11,537 nt of DNA from Citromicrobium sp. (GTDB lineage: Bacteria; Pseudomonadota; Alphaproteobacteria; Sphingomonadales; Sphingomonadaceae), in the NCBI GenBank assembly GCA_002712945.1, contig PAVA01000028.1:1-11537 (forward strand), given 5' to 3'. The notes below the pieces were generated by a model. That model was not told the DNA's origin. It did no database searches and worked only from the letters and a program-made list of their open reading frames with translations. Shown here piece by piece: positions 1 to 7,339 of this stretch; the stretch's first letter is position 1; each line of letters begins with the position of its first letter. Position numbers and translations under genes: made by a program.

Positions 1-3
1 AGA

Positions 4-1149
4 TTGCCCGGTAATGTCCGGAAACTGGCACTTGCGATCGGACTGATCGCGACGCTTTCCGCCTGTGTGGGCGGAGGCGACGAGCTTGCGCCCAGCGCGG
101 ATTACTACGCGGTCGATCGGGCCGCTCCCACCACCAGATCGAGCCTGACCGGCCCCCAGGCGGATTATCCGCAGGTGCTGGGCGAGCCTTACGTGGTCGA
201 CGGGCAGACCTTCACCCCCGCCGACGTGCTCAGCTACGACGCGGTCGGCTACGCCACGCTCGACATGGTGGATTCGCGCGGCGTCACCATTTCCCACAAG
301 ACCCTGCCGCTGCCGAGCTATGTCGAACTGACCTCGCTCGACAGTGGCCGCACGATCCTTGCGCGGGTCGAGCGGCGCGGGCCGATGACCGCGAGCCGGA
401 TCGTCGGCCTGTCGCAAGGCGCGGCGCGCGAGCTGGGCGTGGGCGAGGGCGCGCCGGTGCGCGTGCGCCGGGTCAATGCGCCCGAATACGAGCGCGCCAA
501 GCTGCGCAGCGGCCAGCCTGCCGGACCGCGGCTCGATACGCCCGACACTCTGCTCGGAGTGCTGCGCAAACAGCTGCCCCCGGGCGGATCGGCAAGCCTC
601 GCACGCGGCGGACCGGACGTGCGCTCGGGCTCGGCCGGAAGTTACGGGGACGACGATTTCGATCAGGCCTTCGCCGAGATCGAACCGGGCCCATCGACCG
701 CAGTGGCCGACAGTTTCGACGAGTACCGGACGCCTCCCGCCGGTGGGACGACCACTCGTACGACCACCTATGCCCTCCCGCCGATCGGCGAATCGGCCAC
801 CGGAAGCGCTCCGCGACCGGGCCCGGTAGAGGTCGCGCGCCTGCCCTCGCAAAGGCGGCCGTATCCGGAATCGCAGCCCGGCGTGCCCACCACGCGCCCG
901 GCGCCGCCGCCTGTCGAGGCACAACAGCCCGAAGTGCGGCGCGGACGCTACGTCATCCAGGTGGCGACCTTCTCCAGCAAGAACAATGCGATCCGCGCGG
1001 CGGACGATCTCGCGGGTTTTGTCGTGCGTTCGGGCGGTCTCTTCCGCGTACGTATGGGCCCCTATGTCACGCGTGGAGAAGCCGGTGACGCCCTCGCCAA
1101 GGCGCGCGCCGCGGGCTATAGGGACGCCTTTGTGGATACGAGCGACTAG
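4..1149 (+). CDS. RlpA-like lipoprotein with C-terminal SPOR domain
   Basis: Probably an envelope lipoprotein that binds septal peptidoglycan. From the TTG at 4 the protein has 381 residues: a short basic N-terminus, a hydrophobic helix and a lipobox LSAC with the acylated Cys at 21. Residues about 75-157 resemble the RlpA double-psi beta-barrel: SHKTLPL around His98, a Gly-Pro turn at 126-127, and GLSQGAARELG at 135-145. About 170-310 is a low-complexity Pro/Arg/Thr-rich linker. Residues 312-381 form a SPOR domain (RYVIQVATF, then VRMGPY), which in this family binds denuded septal glycan. RlpA proteins are lytic transglycosylases, but the usual DRGP reads RRGP here (Arg124), so catalysis is doubtful. 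The TTG start is only three bases into the window and no ribosome site is visible, so the true start could lie upstream. The carboxypeptidase gene follows after 47 bases. Domain calls are firm; enzymatic role is uncertain. Confidence 0.8.
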   Translation: MPGNVRKLALAIGLIATLSACVGGGDELAPSADYYAVDRAAPTTRSSLTGPQADYPQVLGEPYVVDGQTFTPADVLSYDAVGYATLDMVDSRGVTISHKTLPLPSYVELTSLDSGRTILARVERRGPMTASRIVGLSQGAARELGVGEGAPVRVRRVNAPEYERAKLRSGQPAGPRLDTPDTLLGVLRKQLPPGGSASLARGGPDVRSGSAGSYGDDDFDQAFAEIEPGPSTAVADSFDEYRTPPAGGTTTRTTTYALPPIGESATGSAPRPGPVEVARLPSQRRPYPESQPGVPTTRPAPPPVEAQQPEVRRGRYVIQVATFSSKNNAIRAADDLAGFVVRSGGLFRVRMGPYVTRGEAGDALAKARAAGYRDAFVDTSD

Positions 1150-1196
1150 CCCCCGCGCCTGCGCGGTGCGGCAACGCCCGAGCAGGAGCACCGAGA

Positions 1197-2363
1197 TTGA
1201 AGCGGCCATTGGTCAGGCGATACCGGGTGGCGAGTCTCTTCGCCCTGGGGGCGCTTGCGATGCCCGCCGCGCTCGGCGCACAGCCCGCTCCGCCGACGCC
1301 CGAACAGGCTCCGATCGCCTATCTGGTCGACCTTTCCAGCGGACAGACGCTCTATGCGCGCGACATAGACCGGCGGTTCGTCCCCGCCTCGATCACCAAG
1401 GTGATGACCACGCTGGTCGCATTCGACATGCTGGCCGACGGCAAGCTGCGTGCCGACCAGCGCATGCCCTATCGCGACGATACGTTCGAGGAATGGCACC
1501 AGAAGGGCTCCACCCTGTTCCTTCCCGCCCGCGCGCGGCCCACAGTGCAGCAATTGCTGATCGGGATCACCACGGTCTCCGCCAATGATGCGTCGGTGGT
1601 GCTGGCCGAGGGGGCGGCGGGCAGCGTGGAGAAATGGACCGATCGGATGAACGCGACCGCGCGGGCCATCGGCATGCACGACAGCCATTTCTCGACCCCC
1701 AACGGCTGGCCCGACGAAGGCCGCACCTTCACCACTGCCCGCGACCTGGCCACGCTTGCCGAGCGTATTCTCCGCCGCCACCCCCGGAGCTTCGATTTCT
1801 ATTACGGTCGCCCGGGCCTCAAGGCCTTTGGCATCGCGCAGGACAATCACGACCCGATCACCGGCAAGGTGGAAGGGGCCGACGGCCTGAAGACCGGCTA
1901 TACCGATCAGGCGGGCTACGGCTTCCTCGGCACCGCCGAGCGAGACGGGCGACGGCTCGTGATGGTGGTGGCCGGGGCCGACCGGGGAAGCGTTCGCAAC
2001 CAGGCTTCGCGCGCCTTCATGGAATGGGGCTTCGAGGCCTTCGACAGCCAGCTGCTCGCCAAGAAAGGCCAGCCCGCCGCCACCGCGCTGGTCCAGAATG
2101 GCAGCGTGGCGCAGGTGCCGCTGGTCGCGGCGCAGGATATCCGCGTCGCCATGCCGCGCGGCGATGGCGCGAAACCGGAGCTCACGGTTCGCTACGAGGG
2201 CCCGTTGCGCGCGCCGATCGCCAGGGGCGAGGCGGTGGCGCAACTGGAGATCGCGGTGCCCGGAATGGAGCCTTCGACCCTGCCGCTCTACGCAGCGAGG
2301 GACGTCGAGGAGGCCGGTATCCTCCGGCGCATCGCCAACGGCTTCACAGGGCTGTTCCGGTGA
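1197..2363 (+). CDS. D-alanyl-D-alanine carboxypeptidase (DacF/PBP5 type, peptidase S11)
   Basis: Periplasmic low-molecular-weight penicillin-binding protein that removes the terminal D-Ala from peptidoglycan pentapeptides. 388 residues. An N-terminal signal peptide (basic start, hydrophobic core 11-26, likely cleavage after ALGA at 28) is followed by the serine-peptidase domain. All three active-site motifs are present: SITK (Ser65, Lys68), SAN (128-130) and KTG (232-234). The region after about 275 fits the PBP5 C-terminal beta-domain, and the last 15 residues could form the amphipathic helix that holds PBP5 proteins at the inner membrane. The start is a TTG at 1197 with AGGAG at 1184-1188, eight bases upstream. 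No in-frame ATG lies before the signal peptide, so I accept TTG. The stop overlaps the tmk GTG start by four bases, implying coupled translation. Confidence 0.93.
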   Translation: MKRPLVRRYRVASLFALGALAMPAALGAQPAPPTPEQAPIAYLVDLSSGQTLYARDIDRRFVPASITKVMTTLVAFDMLADGKLRADQRMPYRDDTFEEWHQKGSTLFLPARARPTVQQLLIGITTVSANDASVVLAEGAAGSVEKWTDRMNATARAIGMHDSHFSTPNGWPDEGRTFTTARDLATLAERILRRHPRSFDFYYGRPGLKAFGIAQDNHDPITGKVEGADGLKTGYTDQAGYGFLGTAERDGRRLVMVVAGADRGSVRNQASRAFMEWGFEAFDSQLLAKKGQPAATALVQNGSVAQVPLVAAQDIRVAMPRGDGAKPELTVRYEGPLRAPIARGEAVAQLEIAVPGMEPSTLPLYAARDVEEAGILRRIANGFTGLFR

Positions 2364-3019
2364 ACCGGGCGGACGACAGACACGCTGTACGGGCGCGGTT
2401 TATCGCGTTCGAGGGCGGGGAGGGGGTCGGCAAGTCGACCCAGGCGAAGCGGCTGGTCGCCTCGCTGGCCGAGCGCGGTATCGATGCGCTTCTCACCCGC
2501 GAACCGGGCGGTACGCCGGGCGCCGAGATGATCCGCAGCCTGCTGCTCGACCCGCCGGGCAACGGCTGGCGGGTGGAGGCCGAAGCCTTGCTGTTCGCAG
2601 CGGCCCGTTCCGACCATGTCGCCAAGGCAATCAAGCCCGCGCTGATCGCGGGGCGATGGGTGGTGTGCGATCGCTTCGTGCTCTCGAGCCGCGCCTATCA
2701 GGGGCTTGCCGGGGGGCTGGGGGACGAGGAGGTCCGCACGCTGCACCGGGTCGGTAGCCACGGCCTCTTGCCCTGCCGGACCTTCCTGCTCGACGCGCCG
2801 GGCGAGGATGTGGCCGAACGCCTGCGCCGGCGCGACGGGGACGAAGCCGACGCCATCGGCGGGCGCGACGCACGCTACCATGCCGACGTTGCGCGCGGAT
2901 TCGCCGGTCTGGCACAGGGCGACGAATCGATCGTGCAAATCGACGCTTCGGGGAGCGAGGACGAGGTCCACGCCGAGGTGATGCGCGAGGTCGAGCTGCT
3001 TCTCGCCGAGGCATCGTGA
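2360..3019 (+). CDS. tmk: thymidylate kinase
   Basis: Cytosolic dTMP kinase that phosphorylates dTMP to dTDP with ATP, required for dTTP supply. 219 residues, the normal family length. Visible motifs: P-loop GGEGVGKST at 19-27; REPGGTPGAE at 47-56, the dTMP-binding segment; CDRF at 103-106 with YQG at 113-115, the catalytic and thymine-contacting region. An Arg-rich lid near 172-178 is followed by a YHADVARGF segment equivalent to the usual FHxRVRxGF helix. The start is GTG at 2360, inside a GTGA overlap with the carboxypeptidase stop; AGGG at 2348-2351 gives a modest ribosome site. Its own stop makes another GTGA overlap with holB, so three reading frames run on without a gap. A longer reading frame extends upstream but is just open sequence antisense to nothing meaningful inside the carboxypeptidase gene. 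Confidence 0.95.
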   Translation: MNRADDRHAVRARFIAFEGGEGVGKSTQAKRLVASLAERGIDALLTREPGGTPGAEMIRSLLLDPPGNGWRVEAEALLFAAARSDHVAKAIKPALIAGRWVVCDRFVLSSRAYQGLAGGLGDEEVRTLHRVGSHGLLPCRTFLLDAPGEDVAERLRRRDGDEADAIGGRDARYHADVARGFAGLAQGDESIVQIDASGSEDEVHAEVMREVELLLAEAS

Positions 3020-3963
3020 GCGATCCGCACGCGGCCCAATGGCGCGAGTGGCGCGCCGCGCTCGCCAGCCCGCGCATGCACCACGCGTGGATCCTCGCGG
3101 GGCGCAAGGGCCTCGGCAAGCATGATTTTGCGCTGGCTGCCGCGCGCGAGCTGGTCGCCATCGGGCGCACCGCGCCGGCGGGTGAGAACGACCCCGATAT
3201 CCAGCTGCTTACCCATCTGCCAAAGGACGAGAAGGAAGCCCGCAAGCAGGAGAAGGGCGAGCCCTTCGAGACCAAGCGCAATATCGCGATCGAGCAGGTG
3301 CGCGGGATGCAGGCTCGGCTCACCACGCGGCCCACGCTCGGCGCCTATCGCGCGATCATCATCGACCCGGCGGACGATCTGGAGCGGGGCGCCGCCAATG
3401 CGCTGCTCAAGAGCCTGGAGGAGCCACCCGCCGGCACCTTTTTCCTGCTGGTGACGCATCGCCCCGGCCTGTTGCTCCCGACGATCCGCTCGCGCGCACG
3501 CATCCTGCGGTTCAATCCGCTGCCAGCCTCGCGGGTGGAAGAGGTGCTGCGGGCCGAAGACGAGACCGCCGATCCGGCAGAGATTGCGCTTGCGGCGAGG
3601 GCATCGGGCGGCGCGCCGGGGGCGGGCCTTGCCTTCCTTGCGCAAGAACTGGCCCCGGCCGAGGCGCTGATGCGGCAGATCGCGAGCGAGGGCGACCCCG
3701 ATTTCAGGCTGCGCGGCAAGCTGGGCGAGGAGATCGGCGCGCGGCCCGACCGGGCGCGGCTCGCCACCACGCTCGACCTTGCGCGCACCGTGCTGGCGCA
3801 GAAGCTCGAAGACCCGCAGGTGCTCGACATTCCCGCGCTGGTCGAGGCGCATGCCCGGCTGGTGACGATCTCGGGCCAGGCGCGCAGCTACAACTTCGAT
3901 CCCGGGTTCCTCGCGATGGAAATCGGCACCTTGCTCGCGTCGGCAGCCCCGCATAGAGCCTGA
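3016..3963 (+). CDS. holB: DNA polymerase III subunit delta-prime
   Basis: Clamp-loader subunit that helps load the beta sliding clamp onto DNA. 315 residues. The AAA+ fold is recognisable: a P-loop-like GRKGLGKHD at 29-37 and LKSLEEPPAGTFFLL starting at 131, the very conserved delta-prime/tau segment. TIRSRARIL at 156-164 stands where clamp-loader subunits carry the SRC motif, so the Cys is Ala here (Ala161). The four Cys that bind zinc in E. coli delta-prime are absent between 45 and 70. A charged stretch around 70-88 (KDEKEARKQEKGE) precedes the segment that leads into the Walker B strand (IIIDPADD at 114-121), as I recall for alphaproteobacterial forms. The start is GTG at 3016, overlapping the tmk stop (GTGA). 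The tmk-holB-metG-tatD order is common in bacteria and supports the call. Confidence 0.92.
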   Translation: MSDPHAAQWREWRAALASPRMHHAWILAGRKGLGKHDFALAAARELVAIGRTAPAGENDPDIQLLTHLPKDEKEARKQEKGEPFETKRNIAIEQVRGMQARLTTRPTLGAYRAIIIDPADDLERGAANALLKSLEEPPAGTFFLLVTHRPGLLLPTIRSRARILRFNPLPASRVEEVLRAEDETADPAEIALAARASGGAPGAGLAFLAQELAPAEALMRQIASEGDPDFRLRGKLGEEIGARPDRARLATTLDLARTVLAQKLEDPQVLDIPALVEAHARLVTISGQARSYNFDPGFLAMEIGTLLASAAPHRA

Positions 3964-3967
3964 CCCA

Positions 3968-5542
3968 ATGGCTGACCCGTATTACATCACCACCGCAATC
4001 CACTATCCCAATGGCAAGCCGCATATCGGCCATGCCTACGAAACGGTCGCGGCAGACGTTATCGCCCGCTTCCAGCGCCTGAAAGGGCGTGACGTGCGCT
4101 TCCAGACCGGCACCGACGAGCATGGGCTGAAAATGGCGCGCAAGGCGGAGGAGCAGGGCAAGACCCCGCGCGAACTCGCCGACGAAATGAGCGCGCATTT
4201 CCAGCGCCTGTTCGACCGGCTGAACATTTCCTACGACCGCTTCATCCGCACCACCGAGCGCGAGCATCACACCGCCAGCCAGGCGCTGTGGCGCAGGATG
4301 GAAGAGCGGGGCGACCTCTATCTCGACCGCTACGAAGGCTGGTATTCTGTCCGCGACGAGGCCTTCTACGACGAGAAGGAACTGGTTGCCGGGGAAGGGG
4401 GGGAGAAGCTCTCCCCGCAGGGAACTCCGGTCGAGTGGACGGTCGAGGAAAGCTGGTTCTTCCGCCTGTCGGCCTATCAGGACAGGCTGCTGGACCTCTA
4501 CAATTCGCAGCCCGGCTTCATCCAGCCCGACAGCCGCCGGAACGAGGTGATGCGCTTCGTCGAAGGCGGCCTGCGCGATCTCTCGATCAGCCGGACCAGC
4601 TTCGACTGGGGGGTCAAGGTTCCGGGCAGCGAAGATCACGTGATGTACGTGTGGGTCGACGCGCTGACCAACTATATCAGCGGTCTGGGATACCCGGAGG
4701 AGGGCGCGGGCTGGAAATACTGGCCTGCCGACCTCCACCTGATCGGCAAGGACATCGTCCGCTTTCACACGGTCTACTGGCCCGCCTTCCTGATGAGCGC
4801 GGGAGTGGAACTGCCCAAACAGGTATTCGGCCATGGATTCCTGCTCAATCGCGGGCAGAAGGAATCCAAATCGCTCGGCAATGTGACCGATCCGATGGTG
4901 CTGGCCGACCAGTTCGGCGTCGACGCCTTGCGCTATTTCCTCATGCGCGAAATCGCCTTCGGGCAGGACGGCAGCTATTCGCCCGAGGCCATCGTGACGC
5001 GCGCCAATGCCGAACTCGCCAACAGCTTCGGCAATCTGGCGCAGCGAACCCTGTCGATGATCGCCAAGAACCTCGACGGCGAACTCGGCCATTACGACCC
5101 GGCGGGCGACGACAAGACATTGCTGACCACGGTGCAGCATGCCTGTCGCAAGACCTTGCCGCAGGAGTTTGAAAGGCTTGCATTTTCCGTCGGCATCGAT
5201 GGCTGGATGAAGGCGGTTTACGCCTGCAACCAGTATGTCGACGAGCAGGCCCCCTGGGCGCTGAAGAAAACCGATCCGGAACGCATGCGCACCGTGCTGC
5301 AAACTCTGTTCATCGCACTGCGCGACCTCGCCATCGCGATCCAGCCTGTGATCCCGGAAAAGGCGGGCCACCTGCTGACCATGCTGGGAATTGGCGAAGA
5401 CGCACGGGACTATTCCGATCTCGCGGACGAGGGCTGGTACGGTGCGCTGATCGCCACAGGATACCGCGTTCCCAAGCCCGACCCGCTGTTTCCCCGGCTC
5501 GAACTGCCCGAAAGCGAGGAGGGCGCCGATGCTGATCGATAG
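3968..5542 (+). CDS. metG: methionyl-tRNA synthetase
   Basis: Class I aminoacyl-tRNA synthetase charging tRNA-Met with methionine. 524 residues. The signature HIGH is intact at 19-22 within PNGKPHIGHAY. The second signature, normally KMSKS, reads KESKS at 298-302 (followed by LGN); both lysines are kept. The connective region has YEGWYSVRDEAFY at 122-134 and lacks a zinc knuckle with paired CxxC, as in zinc-free bacterial forms. The anticodon-binding helical domain occupies roughly 370-500, with NQYVDEQAPWALKK near 420. The protein ends soon afterwards, so there is no C-terminal tRNA-binding dimerisation domain. The ATG at 3968 lies four bases after the holB stop with no obvious ribosome site, suggesting coupling. 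The 3' end overlaps the hydrolase gene by 14 bases. Confidence 0.97.
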   Translation: MADPYYITTAIHYPNGKPHIGHAYETVAADVIARFQRLKGRDVRFQTGTDEHGLKMARKAEEQGKTPRELADEMSAHFQRLFDRLNISYDRFIRTTEREHHTASQALWRRMEERGDLYLDRYEGWYSVRDEAFYDEKELVAGEGGEKLSPQGTPVEWTVEESWFFRLSAYQDRLLDLYNSQPGFIQPDSRRNEVMRFVEGGLRDLSISRTSFDWGVKVPGSEDHVMYVWVDALTNYISGLGYPEEGAGWKYWPADLHLIGKDIVRFHTVYWPAFLMSAGVELPKQVFGHGFLLNRGQKESKSLGNVTDPMVLADQFGVDALRYFLMREIAFGQDGSYSPEAIVTRANAELANSFGNLAQRTLSMIAKNLDGELGHYDPAGDDKTLLTTVQHACRKTLPQEFERLAFSVGIDGWMKAVYACNQYVDEQAPWALKKTDPERMRTVLQTLFIALRDLAIAIQPVIPEKAGHLLTMLGIGEDARDYSDLADEGWYGALIATGYRVPKPDPLFPRLELPESEEGADADR

Positions 5543-6311
5543 CCACTGCCACCTCGAATACGAAGGCCTGGTGGAGGATCAGGGGGGGGTGCTCGCCCGT
5601 GCGCGCGATGCCGGGGTGCGCGGCTTCCTCAACATCTCGACCAAGCAGGCCGAGTGGGACCAGGTCGTCGCCACCGCCGCGCGCGAGCCCGATGTGTGGG
5701 CGAGTGTCGGCATCCACCCGCACAATGCCGACGCGCATGCCGATCTTGCCCGCGAAACGCTGCTGGAGGCGACGCGGCATCCCAGGGTGGTCGGCATCGG
5801 CGAGACCGGGCTCGATTACTATTACGACAAGTCCGACCGCGAGACGCAGCAGGCGCTGTTCCGGATGCACATCGATGTCGCACGAGAGACCGGCCTGCCG
5901 CTCATCATCCATACGCGCGATGCGGAGGAAGACACCGCCGCGATCCTCGAGGACGAGATGGGGAAGGGCGCCTACCCCGCCCTGATCCACTGCTTCACCG
6001 CCTCGGCCGAATTCGGCCGGCGCGTGCTCGACCTGGGGCTGTCGATCTCGCTTTCGGGCATCGTCACCTTCAAGAACGCGAAGGAGCTGCAGGAAGTCGC
6101 CAAGGCGATCCCGGCGGACCGGCTGCTGGTCGAAACCGACAGCCCGTTCCTCGCGCCGGTGCCCCATCGCGGCAAGACCTGCGAACCTGCCTACACCGCC
6201 GACACGGCGAGATTCGTGGCAGAGCTTCGCGATACGAGCGTCGAGGCGCTGGCCGAGCAGACCACCCACAATTTCCACGCACTGTTCACAAAGACGAAGG
6301 GAGCGGCGTGA
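5529..6311 (+). CDS. TatD-family metal-dependent hydrolase (YcfH type)
   Basis: TatD-family amidohydrolase-fold enzyme; members are metal-dependent DNases, and this branch regularly sits next to metG or holB. 260 residues, normal length. All expected metal ligands are visible: HCH at 6-8 (His6, His8), Glu92 in GETGLDYYY, His128 in IIHTRDAEED, His154 in LIHCFTAS and Asp204 in ETDSPFLAP. GIHPH at 61-65 is also typical. The ATG at 5529 lies inside the end of metG, preceded by a strong AGGAGGG at 5517-5523, which fixes the start. The stop is shared with the next gene in a GTGA overlap. A run of eight G at 5582-5589 lies early in the gene. The cellular substrate is not evident from sequence. The old name TatD does not imply a role in Tat export. 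Confidence 0.93.
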   Translation: MLIDSHCHLEYEGLVEDQGGVLARARDAGVRGFLNISTKQAEWDQVVATAAREPDVWASVGIHPHNADAHADLARETLLEATRHPRVVGIGETGLDYYYDKSDRETQQALFRMHIDVARETGLPLIIHTRDAEEDTAAILEDEMGKGAYPALIHCFTASAEFGRRVLDLGLSISLSGIVTFKNAKELQEVAKAIPADRLLVETDSPFLAPVPHRGKTCEPAYTADTARFVAELRDTSVEALAEQTTHNFHALFTKTKGAA

Positions 6312-7075
6312 AGGTCACGCTGCTCGGCTCGGGAACGTCGACCGGCGTTCCACGCATCAATGGCGACTGGGGGGCCTGCGACCCCGAAGAGCCGCGCAAC
6401 CGCCGAACCCGCGTGGCGATCCTCGTCGAGAGCGAGCAGGGCGCGCGGCTGCTGGTCGACACGCCGCCCGATCTGCGCGCGCAATTCCTGCGCTGCGGGA
6501 TCGACAGCATCGACGGGGTCTTCTGGACCCACGACCATGCGGACCATTGCCACGGAATCGATGATCTGCGCGCACTGCGATACGGCCGCAGCGGGCCGAT
6601 ACCGGGCTATGGCGTGCAGGAGACCGTACGGCGGTTGCGGGCCCGGTTCGATTACGTATTCGCCGGGCAGCATGGCTACCCGACGATCGTGAAGCTGGAG
6701 GTGCTCGACAGACTGCGGCTGTTCGCAGGGCTCACGGTGTCATGGTGCGTGATGCCCCACGGGCCCGCGAAAAGCACCGCCTTCCGCTTCGGAGAGAATG
6801 AGAGCTCCATCGGCTATGCCACTGATTTTAGTGAAATAACCGATGAGATGGTTGCGCTGTTCAAGGGCGTGGACGTGCTTGTCAGCGATTGCCTGCGGCG
6901 CGAAGAACACCCGACCCATGCGAACCTTGCCATGGCGCTCGAGCTCGGCAAGCGCAGCGGCGCCCGTCGCGTTGTCCTGACACATCTCGATAAAAGCATG
7001 GATTACAGAACGTTATTGGCCGAAGTTCCAGACAATGTGATCGTCGGGTATGATGGGCTGGAGGTGACGGCATGA
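6308..7075 (+). CDS. MBL-fold metallo-hydrolase, PhnP-like phosphodiesterase family
   Basis: Metallo-beta-lactamase-fold hydrolase of the group that includes the phosphoribosyl cyclic phosphodiesterase PhnP. 255 residues. The opening KVTLLGSGTSTGVP is typical of the group. The metal centre is THDHADH at 74-80 (His75, His77, Asp79, His80), with His151 (MPHGP), Asp173 (YATDFS) or Asp194 (VSDCLRR), and His226 (LTHLDKSMDY) completing it. HPTHANL at 201-207 is also family-like. No phn genes are nearby, so a phosphonate role is not supported; in alphaproteobacteria this gene typically follows the TatD gene, and its substrate is open. The GTG start at 6308 is preceded by AAGGGAG at 6297-6303 and overlaps the previous stop. 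The last third uses more AT-rich codons (AGT, ATA, AGA, TTA) than its neighbours. Confidence 0.88.
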   Translation: MKVTLLGSGTSTGVPRINGDWGACDPEEPRNRRTRVAILVESEQGARLLVDTPPDLRAQFLRCGIDSIDGVFWTHDHADHCHGIDDLRALRYGRSGPIPGYGVQETVRRLRARFDYVFAGQHGYPTIVKLEVLDRLRLFAGLTVSWCVMPHGPAKSTAFRFGENESSIGYATDFSEITDEMVALFKGVDVLVSDCLRREEHPTHANLAMALELGKRSGARRVVLTHLDKSMDYRTLLAEVPDNVIVGYDGLEVTA

Positions 7076-7239
7076 ACCAATTCGAGATCGTGCATATCGT
7101 GGCGCTGGTCGGCTGGCTCGTGCTCGCGGTCGGCGCTTTTGCGTCCTACGGACTCAACTGGAAGACATCGCTGCGCCACGCGCTGATCTGGGCCGTCATT
7201 ATCACGGGTCTGATGCTGCTGGTGACGATGGTCCAGTAG
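7072..7239 (+). CDS. small two-helix membrane protein, 55 residues, unknown function
   Basis: Unrecognised small protein beginning MNQFEIVHIVALVGWLVL and ending in LLVTMVQ. It has 55 residues and two predicted membrane helices, about 7-25 and 38-54, joined by a short hydrophilic loop with basic residues (NWKTSLRHA, 29-37). That makes a hairpin with the loop probably cytoplasmic by the positive-inside rule. Support for translation: the ATG overlaps the upstream stop as ATGA, and a near-perfect ribosome site GGAGGTGA lies at 7060-7067, the strongest on this strand. The composition (Leu, Val, Ala, Ile) is that of a membrane protein, not of a random frame. It is the last gene of the string; a gap of about 100 bases follows. 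No function is assigned. It may be a small inner-membrane accessory protein. Confidence 0.75.
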   Translation: MNQFEIVHIVALVGWLVLAVGAFASYGLNWKTSLRHALIWAVIITGLMLLVTMVQ

Positions 7240-7285
7240 GGCGGAAAGGGCGAAAGCCACCCCTCAACCCGCTGCGTTATTTTAC

Positions 7286-7299
7286 ATAATATATATTAT
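7286..7299. promoter_or_regulatory. AT-rich perfect palindrome in the mazG upstream gap (candidate operator or promoter)
   Basis: The 14 bases ATAATATATATTAT are a perfect self-complementary palindrome inside a gap (7240-7339) of otherwise GC-rich sequence. The surrounding TTTACATAATATATATTATCCAT stretch is the most AT-rich part of the window. TATTAT at 7294-7299 or TAATAT at 7287-7292 could be a -10 element for mazG, but no convincing -35 is seen. It could equally be a repressor site or simply an easily melted region. The rest of the gap shows no gene and no strong hairpin with a T-run. Seen in sequence; function inferred. Confidence 0.35.
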
Positions 7300-7339
7300 C
7301 CATCTTAGCTTGATGCTGACGGGACCGCGCCGGGGCCCT

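Noticed and set aside
1153..1166. CCGCGC-CT-GCGCGG hairpin just after the lipoprotein gene, as a terminator
   Set aside because: A six-base stem with a two-base loop and no T-run, only about 30 bases before the next start; more likely chance in GC-rich DNA.
1146..2243. 365-codon minus-strand frame opposite the carboxypeptidase gene
   Set aside because: Antisense shadow; the plus-strand frame carries all three penicillin-binding motifs.
3704..5371. 555-codon open frame on the minus strand opposite holB and metG
   Set aside because: It is antisense to two clearly recognised genes, has no domain I recognise, and long antisense frames are expected from GC-rich codon bias.
6308..7075. MBL-fold protein as a beta-lactamase or a phosphonate-operon PhnP
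   Set aside because: No signal peptide, no phn neighbours, and the opening and HPTHANL segments fit the general PhnP-like phosphodiesterase group rather than a lactamase.
7249..7258. GGC-GAAA-GCC hairpin after the small membrane protein gene, as a terminator
   Set aside because: The stem is only three bases and there is no adjacent T-run, so it would be too weak.
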